From: Galbitalea sp036499165
GTDB lineage: Bacteria > Actinomycetota > Actinomycetes > Actinomycetales > Microbacteriaceae
Length of the DNA: 64,000 bases
Direction of reading: 5' to 3'
Assembly: GCA_036499165.1 (NCBI GenBank)
Contig: DASYEE010000012.1
Span: forward strand, 1 to 64,000
Made by a program: the position numbers and the translations under genes. Numbering within the stretch: the first letter of the stretch is position 1; each line of letters begins with the position of its first letter. Below, one piece after another: positions 14,813-22,098 of the stretch. The notes under the pieces are model-generated. The model was not told the origin of the DNA. It worked only from the letters and a program-made list of their open reading frames with translations, and made no database searches.

Positions 14813-15658
14813 ATGACGTCTGCGAACCTTGAGCGGTTCACCCAGTGGGTGATCGAACGTGGCCGGAGCGACGGCACGGCCGGACATTACCGTTCGAACA
14901 TCGAGCTCTGCCGCGATGACGACCGCGGCGTGATCGCGCGGCTCCTCGACAAGTCGCTGTCGCCGAACACGCGACGACTCGCTCGAGCGAGCCTCGCATC
15001 ATGGGCCGACTTCACCGAGGACCTCGAGCTCGCGAAGAAGTTGAAGGATCTGAAGCTGCCGCCGCCGAGGCGCGTGACGCCGAAGATCCCACTCGCGGAG
15101 GGCGACTGGACGCGCCTGGTTCGTCACGTGCGCGAGCGCGATGACGACGAGGCGTGTCGGCATGTCGTGCTGATCATGGCGGCTCGAGGGCTGCGGTGCG
15201 GCGACGTGCTGCGGATCGAGAAGCGCGATCTCCGCAACGCGCGCGAGAGCGGACGGCTGATCTTCGAAGCGAAGGGCTCGCGGCGTCTCGACTTCAACGC
15301 GAAGCCGATCCTCGAGTCCATCGATGCGCTGCTCGCGATGCGAGACGGGAAGTGGCGTCTGGTCGGCGAGCTCGTCAGCGCGAGCCCGTCATCCCGGGTG
15401 CGCGGCAACCGTGTGCGTCGCTACCTGAACCGGTGCGGAAAGCATCTATCGATGCCGAACGTGTACCCGCACCGGCTCCGACGGACCTACGCGACCATGT
15501 TTCTCAGCGAGCTTGCTGGCGACCCGGCCGCCGCTATCAAGCTGCAATCGCACATGGCCTGGGCGAATGTCACAACGGCGCTGGGCTACGTGGACGCCGT
15601 TAACCGCGACGAGCTCGATACCGTGGGCGAGAAGATGATCGAGCGTCTGCGTCGGTAG
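14813..15658 (+). CDS. int: tyrosine recombinase (integrase)
   Basis: 281 residues from MTSANLERFTQWVIERGRSD; starts at GTG 14807 or ATG 14783 are also possible and no Shine-Dalgarno sequence decides. An N-terminal SAM-like core-binding domain (~5-95) is followed by the catalytic domain with the first arginine in AARGLRCGDVLRI, the lysine hairpin in FEAKGSRRLDF, the box PHRLRRTYAT and the end SHMAWANVTTALGYVDAV carrying the nucleophilic tyrosine. It should integrate or excise the element or resolve multimers. No attachment site or tRNA was seen beside it. Confidence 0.88.
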   Translation: MTSANLERFTQWVIERGRSDGTAGHYRSNIELCRDDDRGVIARLLDKSLSPNTRRLARASLASWADFTEDLELAKKLKDLKLPPPRRVTPKIPLAEGDWTRLVRHVRERDDDEACRHVVLIMAARGLRCGDVLRIEKRDLRNARESGRLIFEAKGSRRLDFNAKPILESIDALLAMRDGKWRLVGELVSASPSSRVRGNRVRRYLNRCGKHLSMPNVYPHRLRRTYATMFLSELAGDPAAAIKLQSHMAWANVTTALGYVDAVNRDELDTVGEKMIERLRR

Positions 15659-15673
15659 GGATCGGCACGCTAT

Positions 15674-15719
15674 CTGTGGATGTTCACAGCTGTCGCACGC
15701 TAGGGGTAGACTTCTACCC
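15674..15719 (+). promoter_or_regulatory. inverted repeats abutting the start of the 15720 gene
   Basis: CTGTG-GATGTT-CACAG (15674-15689) is followed by GGGTAGA-CT-TCTACCC (15704-15719), a perfect 7-bp inverted repeat with a 2-nt centre that ends on the base before the ATG. There is no Shine-Dalgarno sequence. It may be an operator, or the gene may be read from a leaderless transcript. Seen directly; function inferred. Confidence 0.55.
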
Positions 15720-16025
15720 ATGCCTGACGAAGTGCGCCGATTCGAGGAAGTAGCGACCATCACAGATGTCAGCGGCATCACGTGCCGCATCTCGAGGCGC
15801 CTCAAAAACAACGAACTCACGTTCTGCTTTGTGAAGGTGTTCAAGCGGGACCGCGAAGTCGAATCGACCGCGTTCATGCCGATGTCGCTCTGGGGCGACT
15901 TCCGCGAGATGGTCGACAAGGTCGAGAAGAAACTCCTCGAGATCCAAGCCGACGACAAGGCCAAGGCGGAGGCAAAGATCAAGGGCCATGCGAAGGCCGA
16001 TACGAAAGTGACGGTCGCACGATGA
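15720..16025 (+). CDS. hypothetical protein
   Basis: 101 residues: a strand-rich front (EVATITDVSGITCRISRRLK, then LTFCFVKVFKRD) and a lysine/alanine-rich helical tail. It overlaps the lysozyme gene by 4 bp (ATGA), so the two are co-translated. Not recognised; perhaps an accessory of lysis or DNA binding because of its basic tail. Confidence 0.65.
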   Translation: MPDEVRRFEEVATITDVSGITCRISRRLKNNELTFCFVKVFKRDREVESTAFMPMSLWGDFREMVDKVEKKLLEIQADDKAKAEAKIKGHAKADTKVTVAR

Positions 16026-16783
16026 CCGACGGCCTGATGATCGATGTGTACCCGCCCGACGGCTACTCCGGGCTCGCCACGTGGCAAAAGTTCTTCGCCG
16101 CCGGCCGCCCGTGGTGCGGCGTGTCGCTCAAGATCAGCGAGGGACTCTACTACGCGCCCGCGTGGTCGGTGGAGAACTGGCCGCTCGTCGCCCAGGCCGC
16201 CGGCGAGCGGTACGGCGTCGACGCGTTCCGCGGCGGCACGCACTACGGCATCTTGTCGCAGAACGCGGTGGCGCAAGCGGACCTGATGGTCGGACGTATC
16301 GAGAAGGCGGGCGGCTTTGGAGTCGGCGATCTCTGGCCCGAGCTCGACATGGAGCAAGCCGAGAACCCGACGCTGCCCGGTGCCGCGCGGATCGAGGACT
16401 GGGTCCACGCCTTCCAGGGCGAGATTTTCCGGCTCACCGGACGCGGCACGATGCTCTATGCGGGTAGCTACCTGCGCGACAACAAGGTCACGAGCACGAT
16501 GGGATGCCGTGTGCTGTGGACGGCCTGCTACGAGGCCGACCTCCCGCCGTACATCTACAACTCCATCGGATGGACGTGGAGCGCGGACCCGCATGTCAAG
16601 CCACCCACGCTCTGGGGATGGCAAGGCGTCGGCGTCGAGGGCGGTGGGAAGATCGACGGCAAGTGGAACAAGCACGGCTATCCGCTGACCTCACCGATCG
16701 GCAACGCGGATATCAGCGCCATCGTGGTGGCAGACGGCGGCGACGCGGGCATCGCCTGGACCGCCGCGAACATTCGGCCATAG
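16022..16783 (+). CDS. GH25-type lysozyme (muramidase)
   Basis: 253 residues. MIDVYPPDGYSGLATWQKFF at the N-terminus supplies the first conserved aspartate; GVSLKISEGLYY, GGTHYGI and especially VGDLWPELDMEQAEN (the D-x-E catalytic pair) and the late LWGWQGVGV follow the order of GH25 TIM-barrel lysozymes. It would hydrolyse beta-1,4 bonds of peptidoglycan at lysis. There is no signal peptide, so export would need a holin (candidate at 21532). Confidence 0.8.
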   Translation: MTDGLMIDVYPPDGYSGLATWQKFFAAGRPWCGVSLKISEGLYYAPAWSVENWPLVAQAAGERYGVDAFRGGTHYGILSQNAVAQADLMVGRIEKAGGFGVGDLWPELDMEQAENPTLPGAARIEDWVHAFQGEIFRLTGRGTMLYAGSYLRDNKVTSTMGCRVLWTACYEADLPPYIYNSIGWTWSADPHVKPPTLWGWQGVGVEGGGKIDGKWNKHGYPLTSPIGNADISAIVVADGGDAGIAWTAANIRP

Positions 16784-16784
16784 C

Positions 16785-17357
16785 GTGTCGTGTATCGCGC
16801 CGCGCTGCGGTGCGCCCCGCGAGCTCGGCGCGCTGTTCTGCACGCGCCACATGACCGCCCCGCCCGGTCAGCGCGGCGGGTGGCTATCTGCTCACCGTCG
16901 GCGGAAGAAGATGTCGAACCACGCGCTCGAGACCCTCGACGCGAACTGCGTCGCCAAGCGGCTCTGGGTCGGAGCTGCGCCGCCGACCGACCGCGATCTG
17001 CCGCAGTTCCAAGCACTCGTGCTCTGCGCCGTGGAGTACCAGCCGGAGTTCCCGTTCTACCGCGGCGCGATCCTGCGTTGCCGCCTGCGCGACAGTAACC
17101 TCTCACGATTCGAAGCTGACCATGCGTTGGTGGGCGGGCAGTGGGTCGCCACCGCGCTCTCGAACGGCAAGACCGTGCTGGTCACCTGTCAGGCCGGGAT
17201 CAACCGCTCGGCACTCGTCGCCAGCGTTGCCTTGGGGATGCTGAACCGCCGCGCAACCCCCGAGCAGATCATGGATCGGATCCGCCGCACCCGGAATCCC
17301 GACTGTCTCTCCAACCCCGACTTCCAGCGCTTCCTGAAGCAATACCTGAAGCGCTGA
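16785..17357 (+). CDS. zinc-knuckle / dual-specificity phosphatase fusion
   Basis: 190 residues from a GTG 1 base after the lysozyme stop. Residues 1-42 (SCIAPRCGAPRELGALFCTR, then APPGQRGGWLSAHRRR) are a small cysteine-rich unit I associate with free-standing phage proteins. Residues ~50-190 are a dual-specificity phosphatase: the loop VTCQAGINRSALVA has the C-x5-R signature, preceded by a strand and followed by the usual helix. An internal ATG (MSNHALETLD) could give the phosphatase alone. The fusion is unusual; substrate unknown. Confidence 0.75.
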   Translation: MSCIAPRCGAPRELGALFCTRHMTAPPGQRGGWLSAHRRRKKMSNHALETLDANCVAKRLWVGAAPPTDRDLPQFQALVLCAVEYQPEFPFYRGAILRCRLRDSNLSRFEADHALVGGQWVATALSNGKTVLVTCQAGINRSALVASVALGMLNRRATPEQIMDRIRRTRNPDCLSNPDFQRFLKQYLKR

Positions 17358-17363
17358 TCAGGT
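17344..17363. terminator. hairpin at convergent gene ends
   Basis: ACCTGA-AGCGCTGA-TCAGGT spans the back-to-back stop codons of the genes at 16785 and 17358. Six paired bases with an 8-nt loop could form on either strand. There is no T-tract, so it is a weak candidate for a bidirectional terminator. Confidence 0.35.
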
Positions 17364-17726
17364 GAACGCGGCGTTGTACGCGGCCAGCAGGGCGTTGGTC
17401 TGCGCGAGCGTGATGAGGTTCGCGGTGTGGAGGCTATTGCCCACGTAGCACACTCGGTACACGTACTGCTGTGCGGTGGCAAACTGACCGAAGGATACGA
17501 CCAGCGCGCTCGAGATCTGATCGGTGACGGCCGCGATCAGCGTGCACCAGTTGCTGATCGGGTGATTGTTGATGTTGGTCTCCGGGAACACATCCGGCGC
17601 CTTGATCAATTGCTGCCAGAAGAGATTGAGTTTCGTCGCAAGCGTCGCTCCGCCGCCTGCCCAGATCGGGTAGATGTTCGTGAAGCTCTTCTCGGCCGCC
17701 ACGATAAGTGATGCTGCTGGTGGCAT
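17358..17726 (-). CDS. candidate virion-associated protein
   Basis: 122 residues, mostly helical (PPAASLIVAAEKSFTNIYPI, TLATKLNLFWQQLIKAPDVF, LITLAQTNALLAAYNAAFT) with no membrane helix long enough to be certain. It is last in the cluster that includes two beta-rich proteins and a tail-anchored transglycosylase. Function unknown. Confidence 0.55.
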   Translation of the reverse strand: MPPAASLIVAAEKSFTNIYPIWAGGGATLATKLNLFWQQLIKAPDVFPETNINNHPISNWCTLIAAVTDQISSALVVSFGQFATAQQYVYRVCYVGNSLHTANLITLAQTNALLAAYNAAFT

Positions 17727-17730
17727 CTCG

Positions 17731-18522
17731 TTACTCCTGATCCGATACCGTGATGGTCAACGGAAAGTCTCCAGCCGTATAGGTGCCCCCGGTCAAGAGG
17801 CCGACGGAGCACACGATGGCGTCGAAGGCTCCGTTGGCGGCAAATGTGACCGGTACGAACACCTGCGCGTTAGCGGCGACCAGAGCGGATGCATGGATCA
17901 CGGTCTCGACGGCCTTGCCCAAGGTGACCGCATAATAATTGACGCCCAGCACGCCAAAGGCCAGCGAGCCATTACCGACATTCGCGAATCGAATCGACGC
18001 GCTCTTGCGTCCGTAAAACGGGATGATCACGTACGACGTGCCCGCGGAGACGATGTCGATCGGGATCTGCTGATAGAAGAAGACCTTGTCGGTCCGCTGT
18101 GGCGTGATCGATGGTTCTTCGGTGAAGTACTGGATCACATCGAAGATGGGTTGCACCCGTTCGATGGAACCACCGGCACCGATCCCGGCGCTGGGCACGT
18201 ATGCCGGGTCGAAGAGATCGTTGCTCCAGAAGAGCGTCTTCCCCGGACGCCCCGAGGGCGCGTACTGACCCGCGAGCGCCGGGATGAGTCCCGAGAAACC
18301 GCGTTGGGGAGAGAACGTCAGCAACTGCACGTTGTCGGGTGCCTGGGTATCAAAATAAGCGCAGCCATAATTGGCGATGTCCGAGTCCGGGCCGACGCAG
18401 ATCGCGTACGAGCTCTGGGTGGATTCGAAGATGTCGCCGGGCGAGACGAGCTCGGAGTTCAGGCGAAAGAAGTTGAACCCTTCGATCAGCGCCAGATTGG
18501 AGTCGGGTTGCGGGTAGGTCAC
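17731..18522 (-). CDS. beta-rich structural protein, possible large capsid or spike subunit
   Basis: 263 residues from a GTG overlapping the upstream stop (GTGA). Strand-rich throughout with many aromatic residues (NVQLLTFSPQRGFSGLIPAL; KVFFYQQIPIDIV; SYVIIPFYGRKSASIRFAN; FPLTITVSDQE). It forms a coupled pair with the 166-residue beta protein at 18519. The size pair recalls the two single-jelly-roll capsid proteins of P23-77-like viruses (roughly 290 and 170 residues), but no sequence match can be claimed; receptor-binding or minor capsid roles are equally possible. Confidence 0.5.
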   Translation of the reverse strand: MTYPQPDSNLALIEGFNFFRLNSELVSPGDIFESTQSSYAICVGPDSDIANYGCAYFDTQAPDNVQLLTFSPQRGFSGLIPALAGQYAPSGRPGKTLFWSNDLFDPAYVPSAGIGAGGSIERVQPIFDVIQYFTEEPSITPQRTDKVFFYQQIPIDIVSAGTSYVIIPFYGRKSASIRFANVGNGSLAFGVLGVNYYAVTLGKAVETVIHASALVAANAQVFVPVTFAANGAFDAIVCSVGLLTGGTYTAGDFPLTITVSDQE

Positions 18523-19019
18523 TTGCTCACCGGAGCCCCAGTGAGCAGTGCCGTGATAAGTCCGGTGATCTGCTCCGCCCACGCGATGGGCTCGATGGTC
18601 ACGGACACCCGGTTCACGGTGGTGGATGCGATGTAGAGCACGGTACCCTTGCCGATGATGAACTCACGCGTCTGGCCGGTGGTCAACAGCTGACCCTGCC
18701 CCGAGAGCACCGGCGTGATGGTGGCTCGGGTCCCGACCGCCACCGGCCCTGCGCTTTCCAGTGTCAAGAGCACGCGCGCCCACAGCCGGTCGCCGTTGTA
18801 GAGCCGGTCGGTGATGTCGGCTTTCGTGAAGTACGTGAACGCGTCGGTGCGGAGATCGCCCTGCGTGGTCCGGGGCGCGTGCGCCTGGGCGACGTTGCGA
18901 TCCATCTGCACCGGATCGATCTTGTTCGGTGGCGCCTTCAGGATCTGTGCTTGCCGCTGCGTCATCGGACTGACGTGCGGCGGTGGCATGCGGCGCAGTG
19001 ATGGCGGTGGTGCTTTCAT
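18519..19019 (-). CDS. beta-rich structural protein, partner of 17731
   Basis: 166 residues from MKAPPPSLRRMPPPHVSPMT. The first ~50 residues are a flexible basic/proline arm, the rest is an all-beta domain (DRLWARVLLTLESAGPVAVG; GQTREFIIGKGTVLYIAST; VNRVSVTIEPIAW). A disordered arm followed by a compact beta sandwich is common in small capsid proteins. It overlaps both neighbours by 4 bp. Virion role inferred. Confidence 0.5.
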   Translation of the reverse strand: MKAPPPSLRRMPPPHVSPMTQRQAQILKAPPNKIDPVQMDRNVAQAHAPRTTQGDLRTDAFTYFTKADITDRLYNGDRLWARVLLTLESAGPVAVGTRATITPVLSGQGQLLTTGQTREFIIGKGTVLYIASTTVNRVSVTIEPIAWAEQITGLITALLTGAPVSK

Positions 19020-19768
19020 GAACGTCTCCCAAATAGAAAGTACGCCGCCCCCGCCACAAGTCCAAGCCCAAGCCAGATGTCCCAGCCGAGCGGTTGCGAG
19101 TAGTACGGCGCGACCTGGGGCGGCGCCGTCCATAGCTGATCGTACGGCGTGCCGTTCGAATCGACACCTGGCGGCGGTGGAGGAAACGTTGGTGGACCGA
19201 ACAGGTTCGGGCCCACGAGGTCGGCGATCTGCATCTGCGTCAGGATGTCAACCACGCGTTGCTGCACCTTCGCGCCGGACTGGGAGCCGAGTGCCGGAGC
19301 TCCGTTCGCGGTGACGTAGCGTACGATGTCGCCGAATACGTCCCCAGGCGAGCTCGCCGCTGCCATCGACGCCAGTTGCTGGGAACCACCGCGGCCGATG
19401 GCAAACGAGAGCCGCGCGAGCATCCATGCGTCACGCGAATCACGCGCGATCAGCGATGGCAGGAACAGGTACCACGTCAAGTTCTCGAGCCCGTACTCGG
19501 CCAGGCCGATGCAGACGTTGCCCTCGGGATCGTTGCGAGCTTCGGGCGGAAGGCCAAACTCGGCGGGGACGTACTGCGCGACCTGGTAGAACCCAACCTC
19601 GCCCAGACTCGGATCGCCCGGGGCATTGAAGTTGCCGCCGCTCTCCCAAAGCATGATCGTCGCCGCGAATTCGCGCGACATCCCACCTCGGTACTGGTCG
19701 ATCCAAGTCGCGTACGTGTTCAGGATCGCGGTGGCCTGATCCGCACGGGACTGGTTCGGTTCCGCCAC
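19016..19768 (-). CDS. tail-anchored lytic transglycosylase-like protein
   Basis: 250 residues. Residues ~30-70 (EFAATIMLWESGGNFNAPGD, then GEVGFYQVAQYVP) hold the E-S-G-G catalytic glutamate and GxxQ/GFYQV signature of SLT-type enzymes, which cleave peptidoglycan to anhydro-muropeptides. After a proline-rich linker (FGPPTFPPPPPG) the C-terminus is one membrane helix (DIWLGLGLVAGAAYFLFGRR) with a basic end. A membrane-anchored transglycosylase in a virion cluster recalls PRD1 P7, used for cell-wall passage at entry. Confidence 0.72.
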   Translation of the reverse strand: MAEPNQSRADQATAILNTYATWIDQYRGGMSREFAATIMLWESGGNFNAPGDPSLGEVGFYQVAQYVPAEFGLPPEARNDPEGNVCIGLAEYGLENLTWYLFLPSLIARDSRDAWMLARLSFAIGRGGSQQLASMAAASSPGDVFGDIVRYVTANGAPALGSQSGAKVQQRVVDILTQMQIADLVGPNLFGPPTFPPPPPGVDSNGTPYDQLWTAPPQVAPYYSQPLGWDIWLGLGLVAGAAYFLFGRRS

Positions 19769-19784
19769 CGAGCGATGCTACCAG

Positions 19785-20366
19785 TCAGCCCAGGAGCACG
19801 TCGACAGCCGCGTTGATTTTCGCCATCTTAGCGACAGATCCCCCGCGATCCGGGTGATGCCGCATCGCGAGCTCGCGGTGCCGCCGACGAATGCGCTGGG
19901 CGTCGAGCTCGTCGTTCGGCGCGAACCCCAGCACGACCCTCGCCTCCTTGCGCTTCTGCTCGAGGGGGTCGCGAGGCGGCGGCTTGGGCGGCGGGGGAGA
20001 TTGCGAGCGGACGCCTTGGCGGAGATCATGGAGGATCTCGTCCGGCGACATGTTCTGCCATGGGGAGGCCGTGTGCGTCACGCGCGGCGGTCGTGTCGCG
20101 TCGGTCGGCGGATAAAAGCGGCCGTAGTTGCCGCCCATCACCCATCCGGTCGCCGCCCGGACCGCGTCGTCGAGGCTGATCCTCCCACCATTCAGGAACT
20201 CCGACGCCAGATCGCCCAGCGTCGGATCGGCCGCGTGTTCCGGCGCGAGTTGCTCGGCGAACGCGATGCGGTGCGCGTTGCAGAGCGGCGGGTTGCCGGT
20301 ACCGTTCTTTCGGCACCGACGACGCCCCTCTTTGTAGCAGCACTGGTTAACGTCGCGCGACGGCAC
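19785..20366 (-). CDS. protein with C-terminal J-domain
   Basis: 193 residues. The N-terminus has a cysteine-rich knuckle (NQCCYKEGRRRCRKNGTGNP, PLCNAH), the middle is a proline-rich linker, and the last ~60 residues (RRHRELAMRHHPDRGGSVAK) contain the HPD motif and flanking helices of a DnaJ domain. J-domains activate Hsp70 ATPase, so the protein probably recruits the host DnaK for replication or assembly. The J-domain at the C-terminus is less usual than at the N-terminus. Confidence 0.8.
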   Translation of the reverse strand: MPSRDVNQCCYKEGRRRCRKNGTGNPPLCNAHRIAFAEQLAPEHAADPTLGDLASEFLNGGRISLDDAVRAATGWVMGGNYGRFYPPTDATRPPRVTHTASPWQNMSPDEILHDLRQGVRSQSPPPPKPPPRDPLEQKRKEARVVLGFAPNDELDAQRIRRRHRELAMRHHPDRGGSVAKMAKINAAVDVLLG

Positions 20367-20379
20367 GCCTAATCGTAGA

Positions 20380-21147
20380 TCAGCCCGCGTGACGCAGCGA
20401 GGCCAGATCGGCGGTGAGTGCGGCGTAGTCGAAGCCCGACGGCGCCATGCGTCCGGCGTTCGCCCAATCCTGGGAGAGGATGGCGTACGCCTCGTCGCAA
20501 TACATATCGAACCACTGCCAGGTCATGCGCTTGAGCGCGCCCCAGGTCACGCACGCAAGCCCGCTCTTGTCGTAGTCCACGATGGCGATGGCGTGACCGC
20601 CCCACGATCCCGGGGTGGCGTTCGGCGCGTGACGAACGACGCTCCATACCTTCTGGTCCTGCGCCGAAAGCGGGAGCGCCACACCGGTGTAGATGCCACC
20701 GAAGAGGTCGATGGACGCGCGCACGTGGTCGTGGTTGTGCGGCTCGAGCGCGACATAGCCGTCGATCTTGTGCCCGGCGGCACCCTGCTTCACGAAGCCA
20801 TTGAGGACGTCGAGCTCGACGCCGCCCTCATCGGTGCCGGGATCGCCCGGCTTGTAGCCGCAGAACTCTTCATACAGACGCACCACGTCGTCATCGGAGA
20901 TCGTGACCTCGGTGGTAGAGTTCGCGGTCCACGCCTGGATCAGGTGTCCGATGGCCGCACACGTGCAGTCCCCCAGCACGTCGTTTTTCATCATCCCCCA
21001 GTCGGAGGCGGCCTTCGCCGACCAGTAACGTTTGTCGGGCGGTGGCGGGATGAACTCGTGCTTGACGTAACTCGCCATGAGGAGCGTTCGCGGATCGTAC
21101 CGAGGCGCCATCTTGCCGAGCCGGACGCCCGCGTGGAGCCCGATCAT
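20380..21147 (-). CDS. papain-like (C1-type) cysteine protease
   Basis: 255 residues from MIGLHAGVRLGKMAPRYDPR. GMMKNDVLGDCTCAAIGHLI has the catalytic-cysteine box at the start of the central helix, and GSWGGHAIAIVDYDKSG gives the catalytic histidine on the following sheet, as in papain-fold enzymes of phages. It could process virion or host proteins. It overlaps the lipoprotein gene by 4 bp in a holin-lipoprotein-protease set, but the many MG..LGD motifs in virion proteins (see findings) make it also a candidate maturation protease. Confidence 0.7.
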   Translation of the reverse strand: MIGLHAGVRLGKMAPRYDPRTLLMASYVKHEFIPPPPDKRYWSAKAASDWGMMKNDVLGDCTCAAIGHLIQAWTANSTTEVTISDDDVVRLYEEFCGYKPGDPGTDEGGVELDVLNGFVKQGAAGHKIDGYVALEPHNHDHVRASIDLFGGIYTGVALPLSAQDQKVWSVVRHAPNATPGSWGGHAIAIVDYDKSGLACVTWGALKRMTWQWFDMYCDEAYAILSQDWANAGRMAPSGFDYAALTADLASLRHAG

Positions 21148-21521
21148 CGCGCCCCCGCCGTCGTCTTGAACGTCTTCCCGGGCGCGACCTTCGCGCGGAA
21201 CCAGTCCATCAGCGCGTGCGGATCGCCCGCGATCACGGTCGCGGTCACCCCGACCTTGTGTCCGGCCTCCCACTGGTTGATGAGCTCGGCGATGATGCAT
21301 CCGCCGATCTGCAAACCAGCGGACTCCGCCGCCGATAGAATCGCGTCCTCGGACTGTCCCTTCAGGAGCGCCGCGAGCGCGGAGAGGTTCGACCCAGTGC
21401 AGTCGACGACATCGCCGGGCGTATCCGCCTTTAGCGTCGAGCACGACGGGACGGCGACGAGACCAATGCAGATGACAAACGTGAGCACGAACAGCGACAG
21501 CGGAACGATGATGCGAGACAT
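21144..21521 (-). CDS. lipoprotein, possible lysis accessory
   Basis: 125 residues from MSRIIVPLSLFVLTFVICIG, chosen because AAGGAG lies ~8 nt upstream. A signal segment is followed by a lipobox-like VAVPSC, then a helical cysteine-containing domain. It sits directly after the holin-like gene, where outer-membrane spanin subunits or anti-holins are often found. Lipoprotein status is well supported, spanin role is inference. Confidence 0.6.
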   Translation of the reverse strand: MSRIIVPLSLFVLTFVICIGLVAVPSCSTLKADTPGDVVDCTGSNLSALAALLKGQSEDAILSAAESAGLQIGGCIIAELINQWEAGHKVGVTATVIAGDPHALMDWFRAKVAPGKTFKTTAGAR

Positions 21522-21531
21522 GGGCGGCTCC

Positions 21532-21780
21532 TTACGCAGCCTTGGGCATGGACGCGATGATGGCGGCGGCCTTGGCCGCCTCCACCTTTCCAGTGGCAAG
21601 CTTGTCGGCGACGGTGATCCCCGCCGTGGCGCCAGCGAAGATCCCGTAGATCCACTCGCTGTACGTGATGAACTGGTCGGTCGTCATCTTGCCCAACGCA
21701 GTGAGCACGACGGCACCGATGGATAGGATGACCGCGAACATCGAGTGCGCGGAATCGAAGAGGTCTTTCAGTGCTCCCAT
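21532..21780 (-). CDS. holin-like membrane protein
   Basis: 82 residues with two hydrophobic helices (HSMFAVILSIGAVVLTALG; WIYGIFAGATAGITVADKLA) and a charged alanine-rich tail. Size and topology fit a class II-like phage holin, which would release lysozyme (16022) to the wall. A one-mismatch copy of the 13-bp palindrome (21588-21600) lies in its coding sequence. Confidence 0.65.
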   Translation of the reverse strand: MGALKDLFDSAHSMFAVILSIGAVVLTALGKMTTDQFITYSEWIYGIFAGATAGITVADKLATGKVEAAKAAAIIASMPKAA

Positions 21781-21837
21781 GTCACCGAAGTATCACCTCT
21801 GCGTGTGACAGCGCTACCGGGTGCAGATCCCGGGGCA

Positions 21838-22098
21838 TCAACCTTCGACGATAGGTGGGCACTCTTCACAGAACGCCTCCGGGATCGTCCGGCGAGGCAG
21901 ATCGGTCGCCTCCACATCCCTGGAGTGGCCGTGCGAGCAGATATGGGGCCACGTTAGCGGCAACCCGAGCTCGCCCAAACAGCCCAGCACCGGACATGGG
22001 AGCGGTCCGGTGTGGGCGGTGTACGTCTTGTACCCGCAGTCCTTCGTGCACGTACGCCAGGCGCCTTGCGGCATCATCCGGCGACGGCGCGTGCTCAC
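21838..22098 (-). CDS. cysteine/histidine-rich protein
   Basis: 86 residues. RTCTKDCGYKTYTAHTGPLP, then PCPVLGC, PHICSHGHS and a final FCEECPP give four to five potential zinc ligand pairs. The start overlaps the end of the ParB-like gene. It is probably a small metal-binding regulator; not recognised. Confidence 0.55.
   Translation of the reverse strand: MSTRRRRMMPQGAWRTCTKDCGYKTYTAHTGPLPCPVLGCLGELGLPLTWPHICSHGHSRDVEATDLPRRTIPEAFCEECPPIVEG

Noticed and set aside
15446..16675. 409-codon minus frame opposite integrase and lysozyme
   Set aside because: The plus-strand genes have catalytic motifs. The minus product is arginine/histidine-rich shadow.
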